Under the pieces are notes generated by a model. It made no database searches. It saw only the letters and a list, made by a program, of their open reading frames with translations, and was not told where the DNA came from. Below, in pieces: positions 49,709 through 57,762 of a stretch of DNA of 64,000 nucleotides (position 1 is the first letter of the stretch; every line of letters starts with the position of its first letter). This stretch comes from DATLED01 sp035525495 (GTDB lineage: Bacteria > Actinomycetota > Acidimicrobiia > Acidimicrobiales > CADCTF01). Location of the stretch: assembly GCA_035525495.1 (NCBI GenBank), contig DATLED010000001.1:1-64000 (forward strand), written 5' to 3'. The position numbers and the translations under genes were made by a program.

Positions 49709-51261
49709 GCCATGAGCCACGACTCGAGGCCGTCGGCGCTCAGCGGTCGCGACAGGTGAAAGCCCTGCACCTGGTCGCACCCGAGCGACTGCAGGGTGCT
49801 GATCGTCGCGTCGGACTCGACGCCTTCGGCCACGATCCGAAGCCCGAGGCCGTGCCCGAGGTCGATGATCGTCTGCACGAGCGCCCGTCCCTGATCTCCG
49901 GCCTCGAGGTCGAGGACGAACGAGCGGTCGATCTTCAGCTCGTCGAGCGGCAGCTTGGCGAGGTAGCTCAGCGACGAGTAACCCGTGCCGAAGTCGTCGA
50001 TGCTGAGATTGACGCCCATCCCCTTGAGTCGTTGCAGGAGCTGGCCCGCCATCGGGAGATCCGACACGATCTGTGACTCGGTGAGCTCGAGGGTGAGCTG
50101 CCCCGGCGCCACACGACCGTCCTCGAACAGGCGGCCGAGCCAACGGACGAGTCCGGGGTCATAGAGGTTCTGCGCCGAGATGTTGGCGCTCACGTCGATG
50201 TCGAGCCCGTGGCCGTTCCACGCCTCGCACTGCCGTCCGGACTCGCCGAGCACCCACTGGCTCAGCGCGCCGATCAGGCCGCGGTCTTCGGCGAGAGGCA
50301 CGAACTCGCTCGGGGCGATCTCGCCGAGCTCGGCGTGGTGCCAACGGACGAGTGCCTCGACGCCCGCCATCCGTCCTGTCGCCAGATCGAGCTTCGGCTG
50401 GTACTCGAGGGTGAGCGCCCCATCGGCGATGGCGTCGCGCAGGCCGGCGAGGAGCTGCAGCCGCCGAAGGTCGAACGGGTCGCGGTCGGGTCGGTAGAGG
50501 GCGGTCCCCCGGTCGGTCTTCGCCGTCGACAGCGCAATGTCCGCGCTGCGCAGGAGCTCGGATGCGGTGCGTCCGTGTTCGGGGCCGACGGCGATGCCGA
50601 CCGACGCCGTGGCCCGCACGCTCAGGCGCCCGAGGACGAACGGCGCCGAGAACGCCGCGGCCACCTGCGTGGCCACGAGCTCGGGCGCCCGACCGCGGAG
50701 CTCGACGACGAGGCCGAACTCGTCGCTGCCGATTCGGCACGGCTCGGCTGTCGCGAACGGGAGGCGACGCAGCCGCGCTCCGCTCTGGCGCAAGAGGGCG
50801 TCGCCTTGCGCGTGGCCGAGGGTGTCGTTCACCTCCTGCAGCCGGTCGAGGTCGACGAGGACGGCGGTGACGGGACCGGCGGCGAGGGCCGTGCCCAGAA
50901 GCTCGAGGAAGTGGGCCCGGTCGCCGAGGCCGGTCAGGGCGTCGCGACCGGTCGTGTCCCTGCCGCTCGACGGCGTGAGGACGACGCCGACCCATCCGTC
51001 GTCGAGCGGGTGCACGCGCGCGTCGACCCGCGATCCGGGCGCGTCGGTGTCGAGATCGGTCAGCGTCATCTCGAGGGCGAACGTCGCCGCGCGCCGGACG
51101 CCCTCGAGCATGCCGTGGTCGTCGGTTCGCACGCGGAGCCGCCGCGCCGCGGCGTTGACGTCGGCCACCACAGGGTCCTCGGCCGGTCGCGTCGGGTCGG
51201 TCCGGTAGAGGACGACGCCGGCGTCGATGGCGCGGAGGAGCTCGAGGTGGGGGGAAGGCAT
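49693..51261 (-). CDS. GGDEF-EAL c-di-GMP protein, probable phosphodiesterase
   Basis: This 522-residue protein has an N-terminal PAS-like sensory part (about 1-95), a GGDEF domain with the altered signature GSDEF at 178-182 (first Gly kept, second Gly replaced by Ser), and an EAL domain from about 270. The EAL signature AGVEALVRWHH, NISAQNL, LELTES, DDFGTGYSSLSYLAKLPLDELKIDRSF, AEGVE and QGFH keep the residues needed for c-di-GMP cleavage. It likely degrades c-di-GMP, with the GGDEF domain possibly as GTP sensor. There is no membrane helix. A PilZ gene lies just upstream on the same strand. Confidence 0.92.
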   Translation of the reverse strand: MPSPHLELLRAIDAGVVLYRTDPTRPAEDPVVADVNAAARRLRVRTDDHGMLEGVRRAATFALEMTLTDLDTDAPGSRVDARVHPLDDGWVGVVLTPSSGRDTTGRDALTGLGDRAHFLELLGTALAAGPVTAVLVDLDRLQEVNDTLGHAQGDALLRQSGARLRRLPFATAEPCRIGSDEFGLVVELRGRAPELVATQVAAAFSAPFVLGRLSVRATASVGIAVGPEHGRTASELLRSADIALSTAKTDRGTALYRPDRDPFDLRRLQLLAGLRDAIADGALTLEYQPKLDLATGRMAGVEALVRWHHAELGEIAPSEFVPLAEDRGLIGALSQWVLGESGRQCEAWNGHGLDIDVSANISAQNLYDPGLVRWLGRLFEDGRVAPGQLTLELTESQIVSDLPMAGQLLQRLKGMGVNLSIDDFGTGYSSLSYLAKLPLDELKIDRSFVLDLEAGDQGRALVQTIIDLGHGLGLRIVAEGVESDATISTLQSLGCDQVQGFHLSRPLSADGLESWLMAQSMA

Positions 51262-51318
51262 TCCCTCGCAGTGTGGCCTCTCGCGGGCCGCCTGCCTATG
51301 GCCAGTTCGGGCTAGTCC

Positions 51319-51942
51319 TCAGGCGGTGGCGGGCTCGTTGACGAGCTCGGCGAGGCGGAGCCGGTCGACGTCGTCGAGCTCGAGGAACACGAGGCGGTAC
51401 TCGTAGCGACCGTCGTCCGTGGCGTTGGCCTGTAGCACGGCGGCGAGGGCGACGACCGTCTCGCCGCTCGGCAGCTGGAGCGTCACCGTCGGATCGCAGC
51501 CGGAAGGGAAGGGCTTCGGCATGAGCGCCCGACAGCCACCCTCACCGATGTCGATCGACTCGCCCACGAGGCTGGAGAACGTGCCCGAGTCCTCGGCCGA
51601 CGGGTCGTCGAAGTTGGACATGACGACCGGGATCTTGATCTGTGCTCGCGGTGCCGTGCGCCGCTGCACCCGCTCGATGTCGTGCACGCGGAGATCGATG
51701 ATCTCGGCGCGTCCACCCTCGTGCGCGGTCAACACCGCGGACATGCGGTACAGCGCGTCGGGCGCGAAGAAGCTGGCGACGACCTCGCAGTCGAGATGCT
51801 CCGGCTTCGGCGACGCGCCGAGGTCGATGACGACCGGCCCGTCGTCTCCTTCGATCACCACGCCGGTCAGGCACTCGTTGCCGCCGTCGCTCATCTCGAT
51901 GAGCGCGACCTGACCCGCAACCGGTTTCCACGCGAACGGCAT
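51319..51942 (-). CDS. PilZ domain c-di-GMP receptor
   Basis: This 207-residue protein has an N-terminal beta-barrel domain (about 1-85, YcgR-like) and a C-terminal PilZ domain with RRTAPRAQIKIPV (c-di-GMP-binding Arg residues) and ESIDIGEGGCRAL, matching the (D/N)xSxxG motif in altered form. GGAGG precedes ATG 51942 by about 9 nt. It lies 57 bp upstream of the GGDEF-EAL gene in the same direction, so receptor and enzyme are likely co-regulated. Confidence 0.88.
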   Translation of the reverse strand: MPFAWKPVAGQVALIEMSDGGNECLTGVVIEGDDGPVVIDLGASPKPEHLDCEVVASFFAPDALYRMSAVLTAHEGGRAEIIDLRVHDIERVQRRTAPRAQIKIPVVMSNFDDPSAEDSGTFSSLVGESIDIGEGGCRALMPKPFPSGCDPTVTLQLPSGETVVALAAVLQANATDDGRYEYRLVFLELDDVDRLRLAELVNEPATA

Positions 51943-51975
51943 TTCTCGGCCCTCCTGCGGTCAATGTACGCCACG

Positions 51976-51981
51976 TATCGT
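51976..51981 (+). promoter_or_regulatory. -10 box (TATCGT) of the membrane-anchored unknown gene
   Basis: TATCGT lies 6 nt before GTG 51988 and favours that start over ATG 51964. Confidence 0.45.
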
Positions 51982-51987
51982 TCGGAT

Positions 51988-52932
51988 GTGGCTGGTGGGC
52001 GGCGGGGGCGCATCGCGATCGTCGCAGCGATGGCATTCGTGGCTGCCGCGTCCGCCGCCGCCATCACGATGAGCTGGAGCGGCGGACCGACGACTTCGAT
52101 CGACGCTCGCATGCGGGCGCTGCCCAGCGACGGCATCGCGCTGCGGGCGCCATCCGGATGGGTCGACCGTCAGGGTCGGCCGAGCGGGCCGTCGGTGGTC
52201 CTCGAGCTCGAGCACCGGGTTGCGTTGGGTCGCATCGCCACGGAAGGGATGTGGCTGGCGCGCTGGTCGTCCGAGGATCCGGCGAAGGACCTCTCCCGAT
52301 GGGCGAGGTGGCCCGGCCGTCGCGCCGACGTCGACATCGACGGGCGCCGGGCGCAGGTGCACGTCGAACGGATCGGACCGAGCGTCCTCGCTCGCGTCCC
52401 GCTGGCGTGGTCCCTCGTCCGCACCCGTTACCGGTTCGTGGCCAATGACTCGATCTACGAGGTCGGGTTCTGGGACGGCCCCGGTTCCCGGAACGAGGCG
52501 ATCCGGCGCCGGGTCCTCGACAGCGTGCGCCTCACGCCGCCGACGGACCGCATTGTGCGCGACGCCGGCCTCGAGCTCCGCGTCCCCGGAACGTGGCACC
52601 GCGGCACCGACTGCGGGGAGTGCTGGTTCGGGAAGGAGGCCTGGGCCTACGTCATCCGCGCGTCGGCGCGGACGGTCGACGAGGGAGCGCTGCGCATCGT
52701 CGCCGCCGCCACCGCCCGCGGCGAGCCGGCGGAGTCGGTGCCGATCGTCGTCGATGGACAGCCGGCCGTCCGCGTGCGGTTCCGGTTCCAGGGCGATACC
52801 GACGTCGAGGACCTCGTGATCCAGCGCCGGGACGACCCCCGCAGGGTCGTGATCCTGGCGACGGCGTGGCGCACGCCGGCCGGCCGCGCCGAGCTCGACG
52901 CCGTCGTCGCCGGCTTGGTCACCCGCCGGTGA
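51988..52932 (+). CDS. membrane-anchored or secreted protein of unknown function
   Basis: This 314-residue protein starts with a basic segment and one hydrophobic helix (IAIVAAMAFVAAASAAAITMSW), a signal anchor or signal peptide without a lipobox. The rest contains two similar halves with an APSGW/VPGTW motif each (LRAPSGWVDRQG, LRVPGTWHRGTD), suggesting an internal duplication of a small alpha/beta domain. A CGECWF motif lies near residue 218. I do not recognise the family. An ATG at 51964 is the alternative start. Confidence 0.6.
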   Translation: MAGGRRGRIAIVAAMAFVAAASAAAITMSWSGGPTTSIDARMRALPSDGIALRAPSGWVDRQGRPSGPSVVLELEHRVALGRIATEGMWLARWSSEDPAKDLSRWARWPGRRADVDIDGRRAQVHVERIGPSVLARVPLAWSLVRTRYRFVANDSIYEVGFWDGPGSRNEAIRRRVLDSVRLTPPTDRIVRDAGLELRVPGTWHRGTDCGECWFGKEAWAYVIRASARTVDEGALRIVAAATARGEPAESVPIVVDGQPAVRVRFRFQGDTDVEDLVIQRRDDPRRVVILATAWRTPAGRAELDAVVAGLVTRR

Positions 52933-52939
52933 CCTCTCG

Positions 52940-52945
52940 TAACGT
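52940..52945 (+). promoter_or_regulatory. -10 box (TAACGT) of the MaoC gene
   Basis: TAACGT lies 8 nt before ATG 52954. Confidence 0.4.
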
Positions 52946-52953
52946 CGCAAGCC

Positions 52954-53466
52954 ATGACGACGCATGACCGCCCCTTCGGTCGCTACTTCGAGGACTTCGA
53001 GGTCGGCGACGTGTACAAGCACTGGCCGGGCAAGACGATCACCGAGTACGACGACCACCTGTTCTGCATGATCACGATGAACCACCATCCGCTGCACACG
53101 AACGAGTGGTTCGCGGCGAACGAGACGCCGCAGGGGAAGAACGTCGTCGTCGGCAACCTGGTCTACAGCCTCGTTCTCGGCATGAGCGTTCCGGACATCA
53201 GCGGCTCGTGCATCGCCAACCTCGAGGTCACCGACCTGAAGCACAAGAAGCCGACGTTCCACGGCGACACCATCTACGCCGAGTCCAAGTGCGTGGACAA
53301 GGTCGAGTCCTCGTCCAAGAACGATCGGGGCATCGTCACCGTCGAGACCAAGGGCTTCAACCAGCACGGCGACGAGGTGTGCAGCTACGCCCGCAAGCTC
53401 ATGGTCTGGAAGGCGGCTGCGGGACCCGAACGCCAGCGTCCGTACGGCGACGACGTCTGGTCCTGA
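52954..53466 (+). CDS. MaoC family dehydratase
   Basis: This 170-residue hot-dog fold protein contains YFEDFEVGDVYKHWPGKTITEYDDHLFCMITMNHHPLHTNEWFA, read here as the hydratase active-site region (Asp/His pair: EYDD and NHHPLH), and VPDISGSCIANLEVTDLKHKKP. It would hydrate or dehydrate an enoyl/hydroxyacyl-CoA. The YDDHLFC...NHHPLH form recalls mesaconyl/itaconyl-CoA-type hydratases linked to C5-dicarboxylate metabolism. This would suit the CitE-like lyase at 40173, but the link is inference. The SGNH gene follows 4 nt after its stop. Confidence 0.88.
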   Translation: MTTHDRPFGRYFEDFEVGDVYKHWPGKTITEYDDHLFCMITMNHHPLHTNEWFAANETPQGKNVVVGNLVYSLVLGMSVPDISGSCIANLEVTDLKHKKPTFHGDTIYAESKCVDKVESSSKNDRGIVTVETKGFNQHGDEVCSYARKLMVWKAAAGPERQRPYGDDVWS

Positions 53467-53470
53467 GGAC

Positions 53471-54190
53471 GTGGGTCGGCTCCGGCTTCGTCGCCGGCGG
53501 TGGCTGGTGGCGGCCGGCGTGCCCGTGCTCGCCGTCGCCGTCCTCGCCGCCGAGGTGCAGGCGGCGCGTGGAGGTACCCGCCTCGACGACGTCGAGCTCA
53601 CGTACGCCGACGACGGCGACAAGACCGCGGTGTGGCTCGGCGACTCGACGGCGTTCGGCATCGGCGTCACCGACGGTCTCGACGGCGTCGCCTCGCTCGT
53701 GGCCGAGGCGCGCCATGAGCGCGTCGTGATGCTCGCCGTCTCCGGCGCGACCCTTCACGACGTCGTCAACGCCCAGATCCACCAGGTGGACGGCCGCCAG
53801 GTCGACCGCATCTACATCAGCGTGGGTGCCAACGACGTCACCCACCTCACGAAGACGGGGGACTTCCGGACGGACTACCGCGACCTCTTGGCGCGGCTGC
53901 CGGCGGACGTCCCCGTCACGGTCCTCGGCGTGCCGGACATGGGCGCGCCGACCCGTCTGGCGCAACCGCTGCGGGCGATCGCGGGCTACCGCGGCCGTCA
54001 GCTCGACGCCGTCGTCCGGTCGGTCGTCCGGGCACAACGGCGGCAGCCGCCCACCACGTACGTCGACATCGAAGGCCGGACGGGCCGGGCCTTCCGCGAC
54101 GACCCCCACCGGTACTTCGCCGCCGACCAATTCCATCCCAGCCCCGCCGGATACGGGCTCTGGGCCGACGCCGTCCTCGCTACCGTCTGA
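53471..54190 (+). CDS. secreted or membrane-bound SGNH/GDSL hydrolase
   Basis: This 239-residue protein has an N-terminal Arg-rich segment and hydrophobic helix (WLVAAGVPVLAVAVLAAEV), so it is anchored or exported. The SGNH blocks follow: VWLGDSTAFGIG (Ser), AVSGAT (Gly), YISVGANDVTHL (Asn) and ADQFHPSPAGY (Asp and His). It is an esterase or lipase of unknown substrate. GTG 53471 is 4 nt after the MaoC stop. Confidence 0.88.
   Translation: MGRLRLRRRRWLVAAGVPVLAVAVLAAEVQAARGGTRLDDVELTYADDGDKTAVWLGDSTAFGIGVTDGLDGVASLVAEARHERVVMLAVSGATLHDVVNAQIHQVDGRQVDRIYISVGANDVTHLTKTGDFRTDYRDLLARLPADVPVTVLGVPDMGAPTRLAQPLRAIAGYRGRQLDAVVRSVVRAQRRQPPTTYVDIEGRTGRAFRDDPHRYFAADQFHPSPAGYGLWADAVLATV
54181..54186 (+). 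promoter_or_regulatory. -10 box (TACCGT) of the methyltransferase/mutY unit
   Basis: TACCGT lies 6 nt before GTG 54193, within the last codons of the SGNH gene. Confidence 0.4.
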
Positions 54191-54192
54191 TC

Positions 54193-54978
54193 GTGACTCC
54201 GATCCGTCCGATCCACGAAGCTGCGGCCAAGGGGTTCGAGCGCGGTGCGGCGGACTACGAGAAGGGCCGGCCGGGCTACCCGGCGACGGCGATCGACGTG
54301 CTCGTCCGCGAGTGCGGCATCGACGAGCGGACGCGCGTCGTCGACATCGGCGCGGGCACGGGCAAGTTCACGGCCTTCGTGCTCGATCACACCGCCGACA
54401 TCGTGGCCGTGGAGCCGGTGGCGGCGATGCGCGCCGCCTTCTCCGCCCGCTTCCCCGACATCCCCGTCATCGACGGAACAGCCGAGGACCTCGGGCTGCC
54501 CGACCACTCCGCCGACGTCGCCACCGTCGCCCAGGCCTTCCACTGGTTCGACCACGGAGTCGCCCTCGACGAGATCAGCCGCGTCGTCCGCCCGGGCGGC
54601 TGGCTGGCGCTGATCTGGAACACGCGAGACCTCGACGTCCCGTGGTTGGCGCAGATCAACGACGTCATGGAGGGGCTCGCCGGCGACGCACCCCGCTTCC
54701 GCAGCGACGACGAGACCTGGCACGCGTCCATCGACGACCATCCCGCGTTCGGGCCGCTCGGGTCGGCGGTGTTCGACAACGCCGTCGGCGGCATGGATCT
54801 CGAGGCGATGCGGGCGCGCGTGGCCTCGACGAGTTACGTGTCCGCGCTCCCGGATGCCGAGCGCGAGGTCGTGCTGCAGTCGGTCGAACGGATCGTGCGC
54901 GCCGGGCCGATGGCCGACGAGGGGCCGGTGTTCACGGAGCGCTACCGCACCGAGCTCTTCTGGTGCCGGCGGACCTGA
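54193..54978 (+). CDS. class I SAM-dependent methyltransferase (UbiE/Methyltransf_11 type)
   Basis: This 261-residue protein starts AAKGFERGAADYEKGRPGYP, the conserved opening of this actinobacterial group, then carries VVDIGAGTGKFTAFVLD (SAM site), IVAVEPVAAMRAAF and the VAQAFHWFD motif with EISRVVRPGGWLALIWNTRD. It methylates an unknown small molecule. Its last 16 bp overlap the mutY start. Confidence 0.9.
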   Translation: MTPIRPIHEAAAKGFERGAADYEKGRPGYPATAIDVLVRECGIDERTRVVDIGAGTGKFTAFVLDHTADIVAVEPVAAMRAAFSARFPDIPVIDGTAEDLGLPDHSADVATVAQAFHWFDHGVALDEISRVVRPGGWLALIWNTRDLDVPWLAQINDVMEGLAGDAPRFRSDDETWHASIDDHPAFGPLGSAVFDNAVGGMDLEAMRARVASTSYVSALPDAEREVVLQSVERIVRAGPMADEGPVFTERYRTELFWCRRT

Positions 54979-55841
54979 ACCCGTACCAGCGAGCCCTCCT
55001 CGAGTGGTCGGACCGGACGCGCCGCGACCTGCCGTGGCGGCGGACGAGGGATCCGTGGGCGGTGCTCGTGAGCGAGCTGATGCTCCAGCAGACGCAAGTC
55101 GCGCGCGTCGTCCCGAAGTACCACGCCTTCCTCGACCGCTTCCCCACGCCGGCGTCGTGCGCGGCGGCACCCGCCGGCGACGTCGTGCGGGCGTGGGCCG
55201 GCCTCGGCTACAACCGCCGCGCCCTCAACCTCCACGGCGCGGCGAAGGCCTGCGTCGAGCGCCATGACGGCGCCCTGCCGACGACCCTCGCCGAGCTCCT
55301 CGCGCTCCCCGGCATCGGGCCGTACACCGCGAGAGCCGTCCTGGCCTTCGCCAGGAACGCCGACGTCGGCGTCCTCGACACGAACGCCGCCCGCGTCACG
55401 GCCCGCGTCGCCGGCTCCCGGCTCGACGCCCGCACCGCGCAGGCGACGGCCGACGCGGCCGTGCCGATCGGTCGTGGTTGGGTCTGGAACCAGGCGATCC
55501 TCGACCTCGGGGCCACCGTCTGCACGAAGCGGGTGCTCCGCTGTGAAGCGTGCCCCGTCGCACCGCACTGCGCTTGGCACGTTGCGGGGCACCCGGCTCC
55601 CGACCCCGCCGATGGCAGCGCGGGCACGAGCGGCCGGCAGTCGACGTATGCGGGATCCGACCGGCAGGGCAGAGGCCGCCTCGTCGATGCGCTGCGCATC
55701 GCTCCCGTCCACACCGACGACCTGGCGGCGACGATGGGATGGCCGGACGACCCGAGGCGAGCCCAGCGGGTCGCGGCCACGCTGTTGTCCGACGGGCTCG
55801 CCGTCGTCGATGTCGGCGGCTCCCTTGCCCTCCCGGGCTGA
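54963..55841 (+). CDS. mutY: A/G-specific adenine DNA glycosylase
   Basis: This 292-residue repair enzyme removes adenine mispaired with 8-oxoguanine. It has LPWRRTRDPWAVLVSELMLQQTQV with the catalytic Glu38, the helix-hairpin-helix LPGIGPYTARAV, catalytic Asp139 in VLDTNAARV, and the 4Fe-4S cluster Cys187-x6-Cys194-x2-Cys197-x5-Cys203. The C-terminal NUDIX-like 8-oxoG recognition domain of longer MutY proteins is not present; a 70-residue winged-helix-like segment follows. GTG 54963 overlaps the methyltransferase stop. It ends 15 bp before the convergent selenoprotein gene. Confidence 0.94.
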   Translation: MPADLNPYQRALLEWSDRTRRDLPWRRTRDPWAVLVSELMLQQTQVARVVPKYHAFLDRFPTPASCAAAPAGDVVRAWAGLGYNRRALNLHGAAKACVERHDGALPTTLAELLALPGIGPYTARAVLAFARNADVGVLDTNAARVTARVAGSRLDARTAQATADAAVPIGRGWVWNQAILDLGATVCTKRVLRCEACPVAPHCAWHVAGHPAPDPADGSAGTSGRQSTYAGSDRQGRGRLVDALRIAPVHTDDLAATMGWPDDPRRAQRVAATLLSDGLAVVDVGGSLALPG

Positions 55842-55856
55842 GCGCGCAGGCTTCCG

Positions 55857-56366
55857 CTACGGATGCAACGCCGCCAGGATCGCGTCGAGGGCGGCGTCGG
55901 CGAGGGCCCGCACCTCGGCGTCGGTTCGGTCCTGGATCGGATGGGGCACGAACACCCGGGCCACGTCGAGCCCGATCGAGCGCACCTGCGCGTCGGCGGC
56001 GTCGACGAACTCCGTCGAGGCGACGAAGACCGAGGGGATGCCGCGGCTCTCGAGATCGGCGATGTCGTGCACACTGCACGACGTGCACGAGCCTCAGTCG
56101 GCGAGGGCTTCGATCACGACGTCGCAACGCGTCGCGATCTCGTGGCGCAGGTCGATGGGCGCGTTCTTGGTGAATGTCGGCTTCTTGTAGCGCACCGTCG
56201 TGATGCCGCGCTCGACGAGGTGCGACTCGAGTCGGTCGAGGAACACGTCGCCACGCGGCTTGGAGATGTCGAGGAGGCCGACGGTCAGGCCCTCCAGGGA
56301 CTCGGGACGAGCCGTGAGCGACCGCTCGACCGGCGTCCGTTCGCTCGTGGGGTCGAGCACCTTCAT
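55857..56366 (-). CDS. UGSC-family selenoprotein (in-frame UGA read as Sec)
   Basis: Two adjacent frames separated by a single TGA (56096-56094) form one 169-residue protein if UGA is read as selenocysteine. The first part ends RCDVVIEALAD, Sec is residue 91, and GSCTSCSVHD follows, giving the (U/C)GSCTSCSVHD core of the UGSC family. Both halves (GLTVGLLDISKPRGDVFLDRLE, RYKKPTFTKNAP before; IPSVFVASTEFVDAAD after) fit that family continuously. A SECIS-like hairpin follows the TGA. A stop there would remove the whole redox motif. The reaction is unknown; a thiol/selenol reductase role is inferred. It is the last gene of an operon with a CATC thioredoxin-like protein. A plain annotation would show two short genes. 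Confidence 0.85.
56064..56082 (-). other. SECIS-like selenocysteine insertion hairpin
   Basis: On the minus strand the stretch 12-30 nt after the UGA forms a perfect 8-bp stem (GTCGTGCA/TGCACGAC) with the tri-loop GTG, placing a G and U at the apical loop 20-22 nt after UGA. That agrees with the bacterial SECIS pattern (short loop with G/U, 16-37 nt from UGA). An alternative 8-bp stem (TCGTGCAC/GTGCACGA) shares part of the same bases. Confidence 0.7.
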
Positions 56367-56376
56367 CTCCTGCGCC

Positions 56377-57762
56377 TCACGTGCCCACCTCCACGGTCAC
56401 GGGTGTCGAGCCGGTGGACCCGCTGGCCCACCCCGCGATGATGGCCGAGAACAACCCCGCCCCGCCTCCCGCGTGCGCCAGCAACAGCCCGCCGGCGCGG
56501 AACTTCGGGAGGGTGGCGTCGGCCAGCGTCTCGGGCACGCCCTCCGAGACGCCACCCGCGCCGCGGACGATCTCCGAGCCCGGGAGCTGCAACCGCTCCG
56601 TCAGCTCGGCCAGCACCCGGGCGCGCGGCCATCCGGCCTCGCGGAAGATCCGCATGTGCTCGGGCGAGATCACGACGAGCGCGTCGAAGGCGATCGGCAG
56701 CTTCGGGTGGCCCACCGTCCGCAGGCAGGCGGCGAAGGTCGATGCCAACGACTCCGGCGTGCGCGAGAGCTGGTCGACCACGGGCTGCACGCCTGCGCCG
56801 GCGAAGAGCGTGACCGCCGACGCTCCGCGGGCGGCACCCCGTGACTCGGACAGCGGCTCCCACGGCGAGCCGTCCTCGTCCTCGGCGAAGCAGAACGTGT
56901 ACTTGCCTGGGTTGCCGAGCGTCGCGCGGTCGACGCCGCCCGGACGGCCGCCGCCGACGTTGCGGATCACGAGCTGCAGCGCCCGCCCGATGGTGGCGTT
57001 GGCACGGTTCCCCTGGCCGAGGGCGTTGAGGCCCCAGTTCATCCCGATGGCCGCTCGCACGGGTCCGTTCACGATGACCACGGGGCTCGAGAAGTACGTC
57101 GTCGCCAACAACCCGTGCCCGTTGAACTCGTCGGTGCACGCCGCTTCCACGCACGCCAGCACCACCGGCAGGTACTCCGGCTTGCAGCCCGCGAGGACGG
57201 CGTTGACTGCGACCTTCTCGACGGTGCAGTCGACGAGGTCGGGCGGGACGACGGCGACCACGTCGTCGGGGGCCCGCGTCGTCCCCTCGAGCATCCGCAG
57301 CACCCGGGCCTCGGTCGGCGCCACGACGGGGAGACCGTCCGTCCAGCCGCGGTCGAACATCGCCTCCACCTCGTCCTCGAGCTGGCCGACCTCGACGCGT
57401 CGCGAGCGCATCGACGATCCCAGGAACCGCACCGCCAGCTCGTCGGCAACCCCCGGGTCGAGGGTGCGCGACCCGCACCCCGGGCGGAACCCGGGCAGGT
57501 CGTCGCCGAGCGACGGGTCACCGGTGATCCCGCGCCACGCCTCGCGGTCCCAGCCGACGAGGCGCTCGACCTCGGTGCCGCCCTCGATGCGCAGGAGCGT
57601 CGGCACGGTCTCGATCCCGAGGGCGTAGCTGGCGTCGAGGCCCTCCTCCTCGTCCTCCGAGATCACCTGCACCGTGACGCCGCCGAGCAACGGTCGGACG
57701 AGCGTGCACGTGGCGCAGTCCGTCCTCACGACGGCCACGAGCCCGTCCGGCAACGTGGTCAC
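56377..57762 (-). CDS. thioredoxin-like CATC domain fused to a UGSC-associated domain
   Basis: This 461-residue protein begins with a thioredoxin-like domain of about 85 residues (VAVVRTDCATCTLVRPLL with Cys16 and Cys19, IETVPTLLRIEGG with cis-Pro). The remaining 370 residues are a domain whose function I do not know, with MFDRGWTDGLPVVAPTEARV, GLNALGQGNRANATIGRALQL, NVGGGRPGGVDRATLGNPGKYTFCFAEDE. Similar large proteins accompany UGSC selenoproteins. The CATC pair could reduce the selenoprotein. GTG 57762 overlaps the hydrolase stop by 4 bases, and the selenoprotein ATG is 10 nt after its stop. Confidence 0.75.
   Translation of the reverse strand: MTTLPDGLVAVVRTDCATCTLVRPLLGGVTVQVISEDEEEGLDASYALGIETVPTLLRIEGGTEVERLVGWDREAWRGITGDPSLGDDLPGFRPGCGSRTLDPGVADELAVRFLGSSMRSRRVEVGQLEDEVEAMFDRGWTDGLPVVAPTEARVLRMLEGTTRAPDDVVAVVPPDLVDCTVEKVAVNAVLAGCKPEYLPVVLACVEAACTDEFNGHGLLATTYFSSPVVIVNGPVRAAIGMNWGLNALGQGNRANATIGRALQLVIRNVGGGRPGGVDRATLGNPGKYTFCFAEDEDGSPWEPLSESRGAARGASAVTLFAGAGVQPVVDQLSRTPESLASTFAACLRTVGHPKLPIAFDALVVISPEHMRIFREAGWPRARVLAELTERLQLPGSEIVRGAGGVSEGVPETLADATLPKFRAGGLLLAHAGGGAGLFSAIIAGWASGSTGSTPVTVEVGT

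Noticed and set aside
56094..56366. A separate 90-residue gene ending at the TGA
   Set aside because: The following frame continues the same family without a start site, and the conserved core begins exactly at the TGA, so one selenoprotein explains both pieces better.
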